A stretch of 64,000 nt of DNA from an uncultured Desulfovibrio sp. (GTDB lineage: Bacteria; Desulfobacterota; Desulfovibrionia; Desulfovibrionales; Desulfovibrionaceae): the NCBI RefSeq assembly GCF_910584445.1, contig NZ_CAJUBO010000008.1:42796-106795 (forward strand), given 5' to 3'. Shown one piece after another: positions 19,211 to 27,593 of the stretch (position 1 is the first letter of the stretch; each line of letters opens with the position of its first letter). The position numbers and the translations under genes were made by a program. The notes under the pieces are model-generated. The model ran no database searches. It had not been told where the DNA came from and saw only the letters and a program-made list of their open reading frames with translations.

Positions 19211-19927
19211 ATGTTCAGCGGCAGACATCTCCATCCCGGCGTTGCGGGAGGACGCCTTCCGGGCACGCCCCAGGTGGACCCCCGGCGCCTTCGGCAGCGC
19301 ATGGTGGAAGCGCTCGCCCGGCAGCTCGCGCAACGGGGCGTCGAGGCTCCGGCCGTGCTTGCGGCCATGGGCGCCGTGCCCCGGCATCTCTTTGTGGAGG
19401 AGGCGCTCCGCGCCCATGCCTATGAAGACACTCCGCTGCCCATTGGCTTTGGTCAGACCATTTCCCAGCCCTCCATCGTCGCGCTGATGACCGCCATGCT
19501 CCGGCCGCAGCCCGGCATGCGCGTGCTGGAGATCGGCACAGGTTCCGGCTATCAGGCGGCAGTGCTCGCGGCCATGGGCTGCGCGGTCTTTTCGCTGGAG
19601 CGCATGCCGCAACTGCACGCCGCCACCAGCGCGCTGCTGCGATCGCTGCAACTGGCGAACATCCGCACCTATTGCCGCGATGGCACCAGGGGGCTGCCGC
19701 TGGCCGCGCCCTTTGAGCGCATCATCGTCACCGCCGGAGGGCCGGAAGTCCCGGCGCCGCTTCTCGACCAGCTCGCCGAGGGCGGCATCCTGCTGATACC
19801 GGTGGGGTCCCGGCCGCGCACGCAGCGCCTCCTGAGAGTACACAAGCACCTGGGTCGGACGGATACGGAAGACCTGGGTCCCGTCATCTTTGTGGATCTT
19901 GTGGGCGATCATGGCTGGCGGCCGTGA
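19211..19927 (+). CDS. pcm: Protein-L-isoaspartate O-methyltransferase
   Basis: SAM-dependent enzyme that starts repair of isoaspartyl residues in aged proteins. Motifs are LPIGFGQTISQPSIVALMT, the SAM loop VLEIGTGSGYQAAVLA, RDGTRGLP, and FERIIVTAGGPEVPAPLLDQ. The core beginning at MVEALARQLAQRG matches the usual 208-aa length. The start is uncertain: TTG 19178, ATG 19211, GTG 19274 and ATG 19301 are all in frame, and none has a strong ribosome site; 19211 is a compromise. It is divergent from the M23 gene and probably cotranscribed with mrp, 39 bp downstream. Confidence 0.9.
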   Translation: MFSGRHLHPGVAGGRLPGTPQVDPRRLRQRMVEALARQLAQRGVEAPAVLAAMGAVPRHLFVEEALRAHAYEDTPLPIGFGQTISQPSIVALMTAMLRPQPGMRVLEIGTGSGYQAAVLAAMGCAVFSLERMPQLHAATSALLRSLQLANIRTYCRDGTRGLPLAAPFERIIVTAGGPEVPAPLLDQLAEGGILLIPVGSRPRTQRLLRVHKHLGRTDTEDLGPVIFVDLVGDHGWRP

Positions 19928-19966
19928 TCTCCCGCCTTCCGTAACGTTCAGCCCCAAGGAAATGCC

Positions 19967-20887
19967 ATGTCATCCTGCTCTTCCTGTCCGTCGGGCGCAT
20001 CCTGTTCGCATTCCACCACGCATGGCGGCGATGGCAACTGCAACGACCAGTTCGCGCTTCAGGACAAACGCATCGCCCAGACCCTGGGCGGCATCCGCCA
20101 CAAGATTTTCGTCATGAGCGGCAAGGGCGGCGTGGGCAAGAGTTCCGTCACCGTCAATACGGCGGCGGCGCTTGCCAGCCGTGGTCACAAGGTCGGCATC
20201 CTGGATGTGGACATGCACGGCCCGAGCGTCCCCAATCTCCTCGGTCTCAAGGGTTCCGTGGAAATCGACGCCGCCACCGGTCTCATGCTGCCCGCGGTGT
20301 GCAACGACAATCTTTCCGTCATTTCCATGGATTCCCTGCTGGAGGACAGGGACCAGGCCATCCTCTGGCGCGGTCCCAAAAAATCCTCGGCCATCAGACA
20401 GTTTCTGGCTGACGTCAAATGGGGCGCTCTCGATTATCTTCTCATCGATTCCCCTCCCGGCACCGGCGACGAGCACATGACCGTCCTGAAGAGCATCCCG
20501 GACGCCCAGTGCGTCGTGGTGACCACTCCGCAGGAGATTTCCCTGGCGGATGTACGCAAGGCCATCAACTTCCTCCAGTATGCGGATGCGGCCATTCTCG
20601 GCATGGTGGAAAACATGAGCGGCCTTGTCTGCCCGAACTGCGGCACGGAAATCGACCTTTTCAAGAAAGGCGGCGGCCGTGAGCTGGCGAAAAGCTGCGG
20701 CATCCCCTTCCTGGGGTCCATCCCGCTGGACCCGGCCACTGTCGTGGCCGCGGACCGCGGCGTCCCGGTCGTGAACCTTGAGGGCGACTGCCCGGCCAAG
20801 ACGGCCTTTCTGGCGCTGGCCGACGCCATTGCCGAAGCCTGCGACGGCAGCCTGGAGGGCCTCTCCGCCCCGGCGGCCCGGAAATAG
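19967..20887 (+). CDS. Mrp/NBP35-type Fe-S carrier ATPase
   Basis: 306-aa cytosolic P-loop ATPase that binds and transfers Fe-S clusters. The N-terminus is unusually cysteine-rich (SSCSSCPSGASCSHS then GNCND), like NBP35-type proteins. The deviant Walker A is VMSGKGGVGKSSVT, the switch region is GILDVDMHGPSVP, and Walker B lies in YLLIDSPPGTGDEH. A C-x2-C (LVCPNCGTEIDLF) near residue 220 is the family's bridging cluster site. Such Mrp proteins are common in sulfate reducers. Ribosome site AAGGAAA precedes ATG 19967. Confidence 0.93.
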   Translation: MSSCSSCPSGASCSHSTTHGGDGNCNDQFALQDKRIAQTLGGIRHKIFVMSGKGGVGKSSVTVNTAAALASRGHKVGILDVDMHGPSVPNLLGLKGSVEIDAATGLMLPAVCNDNLSVISMDSLLEDRDQAILWRGPKKSSAIRQFLADVKWGALDYLLIDSPPGTGDEHMTVLKSIPDAQCVVVTTPQEISLADVRKAINFLQYADAAILGMVENMSGLVCPNCGTEIDLFKKGGGRELAKSCGIPFLGSIPLDPATVVAADRGVPVVNLEGDCPAKTAFLALADAIAEACDGSLEGLSAPAARK

Positions 20888-21059
20888 CGGCTTCAGCCGG
20901 AAGCGGAACCAGACAAACGGACCGGCGCGCCCTGCATCTGTCGCCTCCTCCGCACGGAACGCAGGCAGGCGGGGCGCGCGTTTTTCCTCTTTTCTCCGGC
21001 CCGGTTTTATGCTACCGCTGAACGAGCAGTCGAATCCCTCCAGGCGCGAGCGAGGAGCA

Positions 21060-21623
21060 ATGCTCAACCTTGCCAACAAAATCACCCTCTTGCGTATCCT
21101 CATGGCGCCGCTTGTCGTCGTCCTCCTGTATTTCCAGGGTCCGACGCTCTGCATCCTGGCCGCTCTGGTCTTCATCTTTGCCGCCATCACCGACTGGATC
21201 GACGGGTACATAGCGCGGCACGCCGACATGGTCACCAGCATGGGCAAATTTCTCGATCCCCTTGCGGACAAGGTGCTCATCTGCTCGGTGCTCATCATGT
21301 TCGTCAAGCTCGACTGGGCGCCGGCCTGGGTCGTCATCGTCATCGTCTGCCGCGAACTGGTGGTGACGGGGCTGCGGGCCATGGCTATCGACGAGGGGAT
21401 CGTCCTGGCCGCCGACAGGTTCGGCAAGGCCAAGACGGTGCTCCAGATCGCCGCCATCATCCCCCTCACGCTCCACTACCCCATTTTCGGCGTTGAACTC
21501 TGGCCCGCGGGCGAGGTGCTGCTCTACGCCTCCATGGCCGTTGCCGTATTTTCCGGGGTCAATTACTGCCGGTATTTTTACCGGCACGCGGCGAACACCG
21601 TTTCCGCAGGAAAATCGGCATGA
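21060..21623 (+). CDS. pgsA: CDP-diacylglycerol-glycerol-3-phosphate 3-phosphatidyltransferase
   Basis: 187-aa integral membrane enzyme that makes phosphatidylglycerophosphate, the first committed step to phosphatidylglycerol and cardiolipin. The CDP-alcohol phosphotransferase signature is fully present as DWIDGYIARHADMVTSMGKF followed by LDPLADK. Four or more hydrophobic spans surround it. ATG 21060 has GCGAGGAG upstream; earlier in-frame codons belong to a spurious extension. It overlaps the next gene by 4 bp (ATGA), starting an operon with the small ORF, the ftsB-like gene and the TPR gene. Confidence 0.95.
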   Translation: MLNLANKITLLRILMAPLVVVLLYFQGPTLCILAALVFIFAAITDWIDGYIARHADMVTSMGKFLDPLADKVLICSVLIMFVKLDWAPAWVVIVIVCRELVVTGLRAMAIDEGIVLAADRFGKAKTVLQIAAIIPLTLHYPIFGVELWPAGEVLLYASMAVAVFSGVNYCRYFYRHAANTVSAGKSA

Positions 21624-21874
21624 GCAGGCTGCAGATCCGCCTCAAGAACTGCATCCAGACGATCCTCGAACTGGAACCCGGCATGCGCGCCTCGGGGGCG
21701 GGCAGGAGCTTCGATGAGGATTTCGCTTCGCTGAAGACCTTTCTTTCCCGCATCGACAGCATGGATCTGGCGGAGGAAGACGTGCGGCGTCTCGAAGGGG
21801 CCACCGACACCCTGCTTACGGAACTCGGGCTTTCCCGACGCTGGAATGCCCATGACCGGCGTCTGCTGCAATAG
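21620..21874 (+). CDS. Small conserved-looking cytosolic protein, unknown
   Basis: 84-aa acidic helical protein, not recognised. It has no cysteines beyond one (KNCIQTILELEP), no signal and no membrane segment. The central sequence SFDEDFASLKTFLSRIDSMDL suggests a coiled or helical-hairpin fold. It is real by context: ATGA overlap with pgsA upstream and 2 bp from the ftsB-like gene downstream, so translation is coupled. A role in envelope or division metabolism would be pure inference from position. Confidence 0.7.
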   Translation: MSRLQIRLKNCIQTILELEPGMRASGAGRSFDEDFASLKTFLSRIDSMDLAEEDVRRLEGATDTLLTELGLSRRWNAHDRRLLQ

Positions 21875-21876
21875 TC

Positions 21877-22200
21877 ATGTTCTGGCGCGTCTCCATCCTG
21901 CTCATTCTGGGCATTTTCAATCTCGCCCTGTTCAGCCGCATGATCTGGGGTCCCACAGGGCTTGTCGAATACCGCGATCTCAAACGCCAGCACGCGGCCC
22001 TGCTGACGGAGATCAGCACCCTTGACGCGGAAAACAGGGCATTGAGCAAGGACATCCGCCTTTTGCAGTCCGACAGCCAGTATGTGGAAAAAATGATTCG
22101 CCAGCGCCTGCATTACATGCGGGACAATGAGGTGCTCTACCTCTTTGGCAGCTCGGCCCAACCCAGCCCCGGAGCCTCGGCACATGACGGAAAAGATTGA
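21877..22200 (+). CDS. FtsB/DivIC-like septum formation initiator
   Basis: 107-aa bitopic membrane protein. One N-terminal membrane span (SILLILGIFNLALFSRMIWG) is followed by a leucine-heptad coiled coil (YRDLKRQHAALLTEISTLDA onward) and a short tail containing the family sequence VEKMIRQRLHYMRDNEVLYL. This layout fits FtsB/DivIC, which helps assemble the divisome through FtsL and FtsQ. It overlaps the TPR gene by 17 bp. Confidence 0.85.
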   Translation: MFWRVSILLILGIFNLALFSRMIWGPTGLVEYRDLKRQHAALLTEISTLDAENRALSKDIRLLQSDSQYVEKMIRQRLHYMRDNEVLYLFGSSAQPSPGASAHDGKD

Positions 22201-23062
22201 ATGGTACAAAGAGGTGCTCGAACTGGAGCCGAACTCCAAGGTCTTCTTCCCGCTCGCCCGACTGCTCGCCGGGGAAAACCGCGACGATGAGGCCATAGCG
22301 GCCCTGGAGCATGGCCTGGAACGCCACGGCGAATTTCTCGAAGCCCGGCTCTTTCTCATTGAACTGCTGTACAGGACAGGGCGGCAGGATGCCTGCGCCA
22401 GACAGGTCGAGCGGCTCAGCGCCATGTTCGCCTCCTATGCCGGGTTCTGGCAGGCGTGGGCGGCCTGCCTTTCCGAGGTGGAAGGCGAGGCGGACACGGC
22501 CACCGTGCTGCGCTTTCTTGCGGCGCACTTCCTCCATGGTCCCATTTCCCTGCATGAGGTGCTCGACCGGGGCCTGGAGACCCTTCAGGACCATGGTCCC
22601 CACCACGGCGCCGTCGCCGCGCACCACGGCATGACCGCCGCCTCCCCGGTGCGGCAGGCCGCGCCCGCCGCGCCCGTTGAAAGCATCGACGCCCCCGCCG
22701 GCGCGGAGCCGGCGCCCGAGTGGGAGAGCGCGGCCCCTTCGACGGACGACCCGCGCGCCGAGGAGGACGGGGAAGAACATTTTTCGCTCCGCACGCGTTC
22801 CATGGCCGAGGTGCTTGCCGAACAGGGAGACATCAGGGGCGCGCTGGACATCTACAACGAGCTGGCGGCAGCGGCCACACTGCCGGAGGAATGCGCGGAC
22901 CTCCAGCACCGCATCGCCACCCTGACCGCCCGCATGAGTCACCAGCCCGATGTCCCCCAGCCCGTTCCTCCCGTTGAGGGCGAAAACGGCAGGAGCACCG
23001 ACAGGCTCATCAGCATGCTCGAGGCTCTTGCGGAACGGGTGGAAGCCAGGGCACAGAGCTGA
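22184..23062 (+). CDS. Tetratricopeptide-repeat protein
   Basis: 292-aa soluble protein. The first 150 residues contain TPR-like helical pairs, e.g. KEVLELEPNSKVFFPLARLL, DDEAIAALEHGLERHGEFLE and ARLFLIELLYRTGRQDACA. An Ala/Pro-rich linker (about 150-190) leads to another TPR-like pair, MAEVLAEQGDIRGALDIYNE. It is probably a scaffold in the division/envelope operon. ATG 22184 begins MTEKIEWYKEVLELEPNS, inside the 3' end of the ftsB-like gene. Confidence 0.8.
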   Translation: MTEKIEWYKEVLELEPNSKVFFPLARLLAGENRDDEAIAALEHGLERHGEFLEARLFLIELLYRTGRQDACARQVERLSAMFASYAGFWQAWAACLSEVEGEADTATVLRFLAAHFLHGPISLHEVLDRGLETLQDHGPHHGAVAAHHGMTAASPVRQAAPAAPVESIDAPAGAEPAPEWESAAPSTDDPRAEEDGEEHFSLRTRSMAEVLAEQGDIRGALDIYNELAAAATLPEECADLQHRIATLTARMSHQPDVPQPVPPVEGENGRSTDRLISMLEALAERVEARAQS

Positions 23063-23108
23063 CGCGGCATCTCTGACGAACATGGTACGGGAGAATCGGA
23101 GAAATACG

Positions 23109-24608
23109 GTGTCACATTTCTGCTTGCGCTCTTTCCTTGTCCTGCTGGCCGCGGCATTCCTGTGCGGCTGCAATGCCTACCAGCCCACCAAGAATGTCTG
23201 GAAAACGACAAAGGGACTCTGGAACACCTATGTGAGTCCTCCGGCCAGCGTCGACTATGAGGAAAAAGGCGATCTGCCGCCGCAGGCGCTGGCGCTTTCC
23301 ACAAGCATGATCGGCATCGATGTGGAGCTGGGCAAGCTTGAGCGTGTCATGCAGAATGCCGACAAGCCGCCCACCCGCGAATGGCTCAACGGCCTGTTCG
23401 CTTCGTTCCCCTGGCTCAGCGGATTTGCCGGCGTCAAGTACGATGGCACCATTCTTGGGCAGGAACCGGCCAACGCGCTGAAGGAACTCGACTTCATCCC
23501 CCTGCTCTACGAAGACAAAAAACAGAACAGCCGCGCCTTGCGGGCGGATGTGCAACCGAGTCCGCTCGGGCCGGAAGTCATGCTCGCCACGCCGCTCTAT
23601 GATGGCGTCGATTTTCTCGGCATCGTGGTCGCCTATTTCGATATGCGCGCCCTGATGCAGTATTCCGAGCATCCGCAGGACATGGTGGTGCTTTCGCCCT
23701 CCGCCCTTTTGTGGCCCGGCAAATACGAATTTGCCGCCACGCCCCTGGCCGGGCTGGACTGGGGCGAGATCGTCAAGCACAGTTCGGCAGGCACCTGCAC
23801 CAATGCCACGGGTTCGTTCTTCTACCTTGTCCGTTATCTGGGCAACCTGCCGCTCATTTTTGCCGTCCCTGAAAAAGGGACGTTCCCGGAGGGCAATGGC
23901 GACGTGCAGCAGGGCGCCCAGTTCTTCCCCCAGGAACGCGAAAAGCTGCCCCCGCCGCCCATGCCTGAACGCGCCAAAAAGACGGACGGCGCCGTCCCGG
24001 CGTTCGCCGCCCCGGGTGAAGAGGCGCCCCTTGCCGGTGCCGCCGGCATGGAGGGCGCGAGTCCTGCCCCAAGCCCGGCTGACGCGGTTTCGGGCGCCAA
24101 CGGCGCGGAGCGCCCGGCCAGGTCCGCCAATGAGATCGCTCCCGGCAGCCGAGACAGCGTCCTGCTCAAGGGCAAGGCAAAGGAACGGCAGCGCGTGCAG
24201 GAGCGGCAGCTGGAGGGCGAAAATGTGCCGGTCGAGCGCGTGCAGCGGCCACGGCGTCCTGCCGCGCCGAAAAAGCAGCGCCCGCAGGCGCCCGCGCTGG
24301 ACCTCATCCCTGATGCGGACATGCCCGCCCTGCCGGGCGGCAGGCCCAGCCCCTTCGGCCCACGCGAGGATCAGGCGGCGCCCGCGCGCCCCAGCCCCTT
24401 CGGCCCGAAGGAGAGCGCGCCCCAGGAAGAGACGGCGCGGCCCGCGTCCGAGGAATCCCCTCAAGCGCCGGCTGCCGAAGAGACCCGGCCGCAGAAAACT
24501 GCCCCGGCGCCGGACCCCGAGGCCACCGCGCCGGTCGAAGACGCGCCTGCGCGGGAACCGGCGACGCTTCCGGGCGGCAGACCCAGCCCCTTCGGACCGC
24601 GCAACTGA
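23109..24608 (+). CDS. Lipoprotein with PDC-like sensor domain and Pro-rich repeat tail
   Basis: 499-aa predicted lipoprotein. The signal peptide FLVLLAAAFLCGC gives lipidation at the second Cys. Residues about 50-250 resemble a PDC/Cache fold: the strand SGFAGVKYDGTILG and the later pair VMLATPLYDGVDFLGIVVAY. Residues 260-499 are low complexity, Pro/Ala/Glu-rich, with three copies of RPSPFGP (two preceded by GG). GTG 23109 has GGAG at 7 bp and gives a normal signal peptide; ATG 23082 is the alternative. A ligand-sensing role without a signalling domain is unusual. It is probably the last gene of the pgsA operon or separate. Confidence 0.75.
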   Translation: MSHFCLRSFLVLLAAAFLCGCNAYQPTKNVWKTTKGLWNTYVSPPASVDYEEKGDLPPQALALSTSMIGIDVELGKLERVMQNADKPPTREWLNGLFASFPWLSGFAGVKYDGTILGQEPANALKELDFIPLLYEDKKQNSRALRADVQPSPLGPEVMLATPLYDGVDFLGIVVAYFDMRALMQYSEHPQDMVVLSPSALLWPGKYEFAATPLAGLDWGEIVKHSSAGTCTNATGSFFYLVRYLGNLPLIFAVPEKGTFPEGNGDVQQGAQFFPQEREKLPPPPMPERAKKTDGAVPAFAAPGEEAPLAGAAGMEGASPAPSPADAVSGANGAERPARSANEIAPGSRDSVLLKGKAKERQRVQERQLEGENVPVERVQRPRRPAAPKKQRPQAPALDLIPDADMPALPGGRPSPFGPREDQAAPARPSPFGPKESAPQEETARPASEESPQAPAAEETRPQKTAPAPDPEATAPVEDAPAREPATLPGGRPSPFGPRN

Positions 24609-24687
24609 GGATATGTGGAGGACGCCCGCGCATGGCGTGCGGGTCCATGCCGTGGCCGGCGCCGCCAGGCCAACAAAGGAGGCTCTC

Positions 24688-25689
24688 ATGGCTGACATTA
24701 CGGTTACCGAGCACCTTCTCCTGCACCAGAAACGTTCGCCCCACGCCACCGGACAGTTCACCGGTCTGCTCTATGACCTCATCCTTTCCGGCAAGTCCAT
24801 TGCGCGGCGCATCAACAAGGCCGGGCTGCTCGACATTCTCGGGGGAACGGGGGAAGTCAACGTTCAGGGCGAAGATGTCCAGAAAATGGATTCCATCGCC
24901 AACCGGATCATGATCTATCGCATGGAACGGTGCGGCGCGCTCTGCGCCATGAGTTCCGAGGAAGAGGCCGACCTCATCCGCGTCGCGCCGGAATTTCCGC
25001 GGGGCGACTACATCCTCATCTTCGACCCGCTGGACGGCTCCTCCAATATCGACATCAACGTGGATGTGGGCACCATCTTCTCCATTCTGCGGCGTCCCGC
25101 CGGCAACAGCGGCGACGTCACCCTTGAGGAGGTGCTCCAGCCCGGCATCCAGCAGGTGGCCGCTGGCTACATCCTCTACGGGCCATCCACCATGCTGGTG
25201 CTCAGCACCGGCCAGGGCGTGCACGGTTTCACGCTTGACCCGGGCGTGGGAGAATTTCTGCTGTCGCATCCCGACATGCACATCCCCGAGCAGGGTTCCA
25301 TCTATTCCGTCAACGAAGGCTACTGGCGCTATTGGGACGAACCCACGCGCGAAGCCGTCAAATGGTTCCATAACTGCCAAAGCCCGGAGGGCAAGCCCTA
25401 TTCCGCCCGGTATGTGGGCGCCCTTGTGGCGGATTTTCACCGCACCCTGCTCCGCGGCGGCATCTATATGTACCCCGCCGACCAGCGCAAGCCGGAAGGC
25501 AAGCTGCGCATGATGTGCGAAGCCAATCCTCTGGCCTTCCTCGCCGAACAGGCGGGCGGCATGGCGAGCGACGGCCGGCAGCGCATTCTGGAAAAACGGC
25601 CCGATCGCCTGCATGCCAGGACCCCCCTCTTCATTGGCTCGCGCAAGGATGTGGAAGCGGTGGAACGCATCTACGCCCAGCACTCCTAG
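24688..25689 (+). CDS. fbp: Fructose-1,6-bisphosphatase class I
   Basis: 333-aa gluconeogenic phosphatase converting fructose 1,6-bisphosphate to fructose 6-phosphate. Metal and substrate motifs are present: YILIFDPLDGSSNIDINVDV (DPLDGSSN), YIMYPADQRKPEGKLRMM-like substrate loop (here IYMYPADQRKPEGKLRMMCE), and EQAGGMASDG. ATG 24688 has a near-perfect AAAGGAGG. It is followed by a 40-bp palindrome that probably ends the transcript. Confidence 0.96.
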   Translation: MADITVTEHLLLHQKRSPHATGQFTGLLYDLILSGKSIARRINKAGLLDILGGTGEVNVQGEDVQKMDSIANRIMIYRMERCGALCAMSSEEEADLIRVAPEFPRGDYILIFDPLDGSSNIDINVDVGTIFSILRRPAGNSGDVTLEEVLQPGIQQVAAGYILYGPSTMLVLSTGQGVHGFTLDPGVGEFLLSHPDMHIPEQGSIYSVNEGYWRYWDEPTREAVKWFHNCQSPEGKPYSARYVGALVADFHRTLLRGGIYMYPADQRKPEGKLRMMCEANPLAFLAEQAGGMASDGRQRILEKRPDRLHARTPLFIGSRKDVEAVERIYAQHS

Positions 25690-25714
25690 CCGCCGCGTCA
25701 CAGACCGCCTGTTT

Positions 25715-25754
25715 CCGGTCATTCCCCGGTCTCGCGAGGCCGGGGAATGACCGG
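25715..25754. terminator. 40-bp near-perfect palindrome between fbp and tsaD
   Basis: CCGGTCATTCCCCGG (25715-25729) pairs with CCGGGGAATGACCGG (25740-25754). The intervening TCTCGCGAGG is itself self-complementary, so the arms can pair to the centre with one T-G mismatch. There is no T tract, so termination is likely but not certain; it could also be a cruciform or protein site. It lies 31 bp before the tsaD start. Confidence 0.65.
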
Positions 25755-25785
25755 CATGCCCTCAGCCGCGCATTCCCGATCCGCC

Positions 25786-26847
25786 ATGCTTGTTCTCGGC
25801 ATAGAAAGCTCCTGCGATGAAACCGCTCTGGCCCTGGTGGCCGATGGCCGGCCCGTGGCCTCGGTGCTCGCCAGCCAGGCCGACATCCACGCCCTCTTCG
25901 GCGGTGTCGTGCCGGAGCTGGCCTCGCGCGAACACTACCGCTACATAGGGCCGCTCTTCGATGAACTCATGCGCCGGGCGGATATCGCCCCGCGCGCGCT
26001 CGATCTGGTCTGCGCGGCGCGCGGCCCCGGCCTTCTGGGCAGCCTCCTGGTGGGGGTGGCCTTTGCCAAGGCGCTTGCGCTGGGCACCGGAGCGCAGTTT
26101 CTCGGCATCGATCATCTGCATGCCCATCTTCTGGCTGCCGGACTTGACGGCGAACTGCCCTTCCCCTGCCTCGGCCTTCTGGTTTCCGGGGGGCACACCC
26201 ATATTTATCGCATGGAAGCGCCCTGGCGTTTCCTCACCCTGGGCCGCACGCTGGACGATGCCGCCGGCGAGGCGTTCGACAAGGCGGCAAAACTGGCGGG
26301 CCTTCCCTATCCGGGCGGAGCGCTGCTGGACAGGCTGGCGCAAGGCGGCGACCCGACGGCCATCGTCCTGCCCCGGCCCTATCTGGACAATGCCAGTCTG
26401 GATTTCAGCTTCAGCGGACTCAAGACCGCCGCCGCGCTCTGGCTGGAAAAAAGCTGCCCCGTCGCCTGGCCCAGGCCGCTGCCCTCCCCCGAGGCCGCGC
26501 CGCAGGAGCTGCGGGATTTCTGCGCCGCCTTCAACAACGCCGTGGTGGATACCCTGTGCGTCAAGGTGGCCCGGGCATTGCGACAAAACCCGGACATCCG
26601 CACGCTTGTGGTGGCGGGTGGCGTGGCAGCCAATTCCCTGCTCCGGCAGCGCGCAGAGGAACTCATGCGGGAACGCGGCGGCCGCTGCCTGGTGCCGCCG
26701 CCCGGACTCTGCACCGACAACGCCGTCATGACGGCATATGCCGGCTGGCTTCTGGGGAACGCGGGGTATCGGCACGGCCTTGACATGGAGACCATCCCGC
26801 GCGGCAAAAGGATCCCGGACGACATGCGCCTGCGGAATGCCCCCTAG
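25786..26847 (+). CDS. tsaD: tRNA N6-threonylcarbamoyladenosine transferase
   Basis: 353-aa ASKHA-fold enzyme that, with TsaB and TsaE, transfers threonylcarbamoyl to A37 of ANN-decoding tRNAs. It has the N-terminal GIESSCDETALALV, the metal-binding histidines in ASREHYRYIGPLFDELM and the HLHAHLLA segment, the nucleotide loop LLVSGGHTHIYRM, and the C-terminal VVAGGVAANSLLRQR and CTDNAVMTAYAG. Start 25786 begins MLVLGIESSCDE; an ATG at 25747 is inside the palindrome and would add an atypical extension. Confidence 0.96.
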   Translation: MLVLGIESSCDETALALVADGRPVASVLASQADIHALFGGVVPELASREHYRYIGPLFDELMRRADIAPRALDLVCAARGPGLLGSLLVGVAFAKALALGTGAQFLGIDHLHAHLLAAGLDGELPFPCLGLLVSGGHTHIYRMEAPWRFLTLGRTLDDAAGEAFDKAAKLAGLPYPGGALLDRLAQGGDPTAIVLPRPYLDNASLDFSFSGLKTAAALWLEKSCPVAWPRPLPSPEAAPQELRDFCAAFNNAVVDTLCVKVARALRQNPDIRTLVVAGGVAANSLLRQRAEELMRERGGRCLVPPPGLCTDNAVMTAYAGWLLGNAGYRHGLDMETIPRGKRIPDDMRLRNAP

Positions 26848-27272
26848 CCGCACCTTGGCGGCGGGCCTGACGCCTTGACAGCATGCGCCGGGGAAACTAC
26901 AAGACTCTTAGTGGACGCCTCCGGGCGCTTCATGGGCCGCTGCCAACGTCAGCGGACCCGAAAATCAGGAGCAGCAGCGGTTTCCCGTTCCGGCAGCGCA
27001 TGGTGGGTCCACGACGCTGCCGACCGCGGGCCAGTGCAAAGGCACGCACGGGATCTGCGCCTGCGGCGCGAAAATATGTGAGATCTTGCAGCCATTGCGC
27101 TGATTTTCGCGTCCCTCCGCCTGGCAGTCCGCCGCCGCTGGCGGCGCGCATACTGCGCGGCGGAGCTTGTTGCCATCAAGCGGGAACGCCATGCGCGTTC
27201 GTGTGGAATGGGTGCGGGATGCTCCCCGCCCCGTTCCGGCGGCACAGCCGCCGAAACCTGAAGGAGAATATC
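26848..27272. other. 425-bp region before trxA with promoter and long leader
   Basis: No supported gene. TTGACA (26875-26880), a 17-bp spacer and TACAAG (26898-26903) form a plausible sigma-70 promoter. This would give trxA an untranslated leader of about 360 bp, which is long. An inverted repeat CGCGAAAAT (27067-27075) with ATTTTCGCG (27103-27111) lies within it. Short open frames here show no family resemblance. Confidence 0.5.
26875..26903 (+). promoter_or_regulatory. Candidate promoter for the trxA-trxB-bamD operon
   Basis: Perfect -35 TTGACA, 17-bp spacing, -10 TACAAG (four of six matches). It lies 370 bp before trxA, so another start closer to the gene may exist. Confidence 0.5.
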
Positions 27273-27593
27273 ATGGCTGAACAGATCACTGACGCCACGT
27301 TTGGAAACATCGTCAAGTCCGACCTGCCTGTCCTTATTGACTTCTGGGCGCCGTGGTGCGGCCCGTGCCGCGCCATGGGTCCCATTGTGGACGAAATAGC
27401 CAAGGAATATGAAGGCCGCGTCCGCGTGTGCAAGATGAATGTGGACGAGAACCCCGTCACGCCCACCAAGTACGGCGTGCGCGCCATCCCCACCCTTGTC
27501 CTCATCAAGAACGGTGACACGGTCGAGCAGATCACCGGGGCCGTCGCCAAGTCCGCCCTCAAGGATCTTCTCGATACCAAGGCCCTCGCATGA
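27273..27593 (+). CDS. trxA: Thioredoxin
   Basis: 106-aa cytosolic dithiol oxidoreductase. The active site is DFWAPWCGPCRAMGPIVDE, the standard WCGPC, and the cis-proline is in VRAIPTLVLIKNGDTV. ATG 27273 has AAGGAG upstream; the longer open frame is not a thioredoxin extension. It overlaps thioredoxin reductase by 4 bp (ATGA), so the two form a complete electron-transfer pair. Confidence 0.97.
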   Translation: MAEQITDATFGNIVKSDLPVLIDFWAPWCGPCRAMGPIVDEIAKEYEGRVRVCKMNVDENPVTPTKYGVRAIPTLVLIKNGDTVEQITGAVAKSALKDLLDTKALA

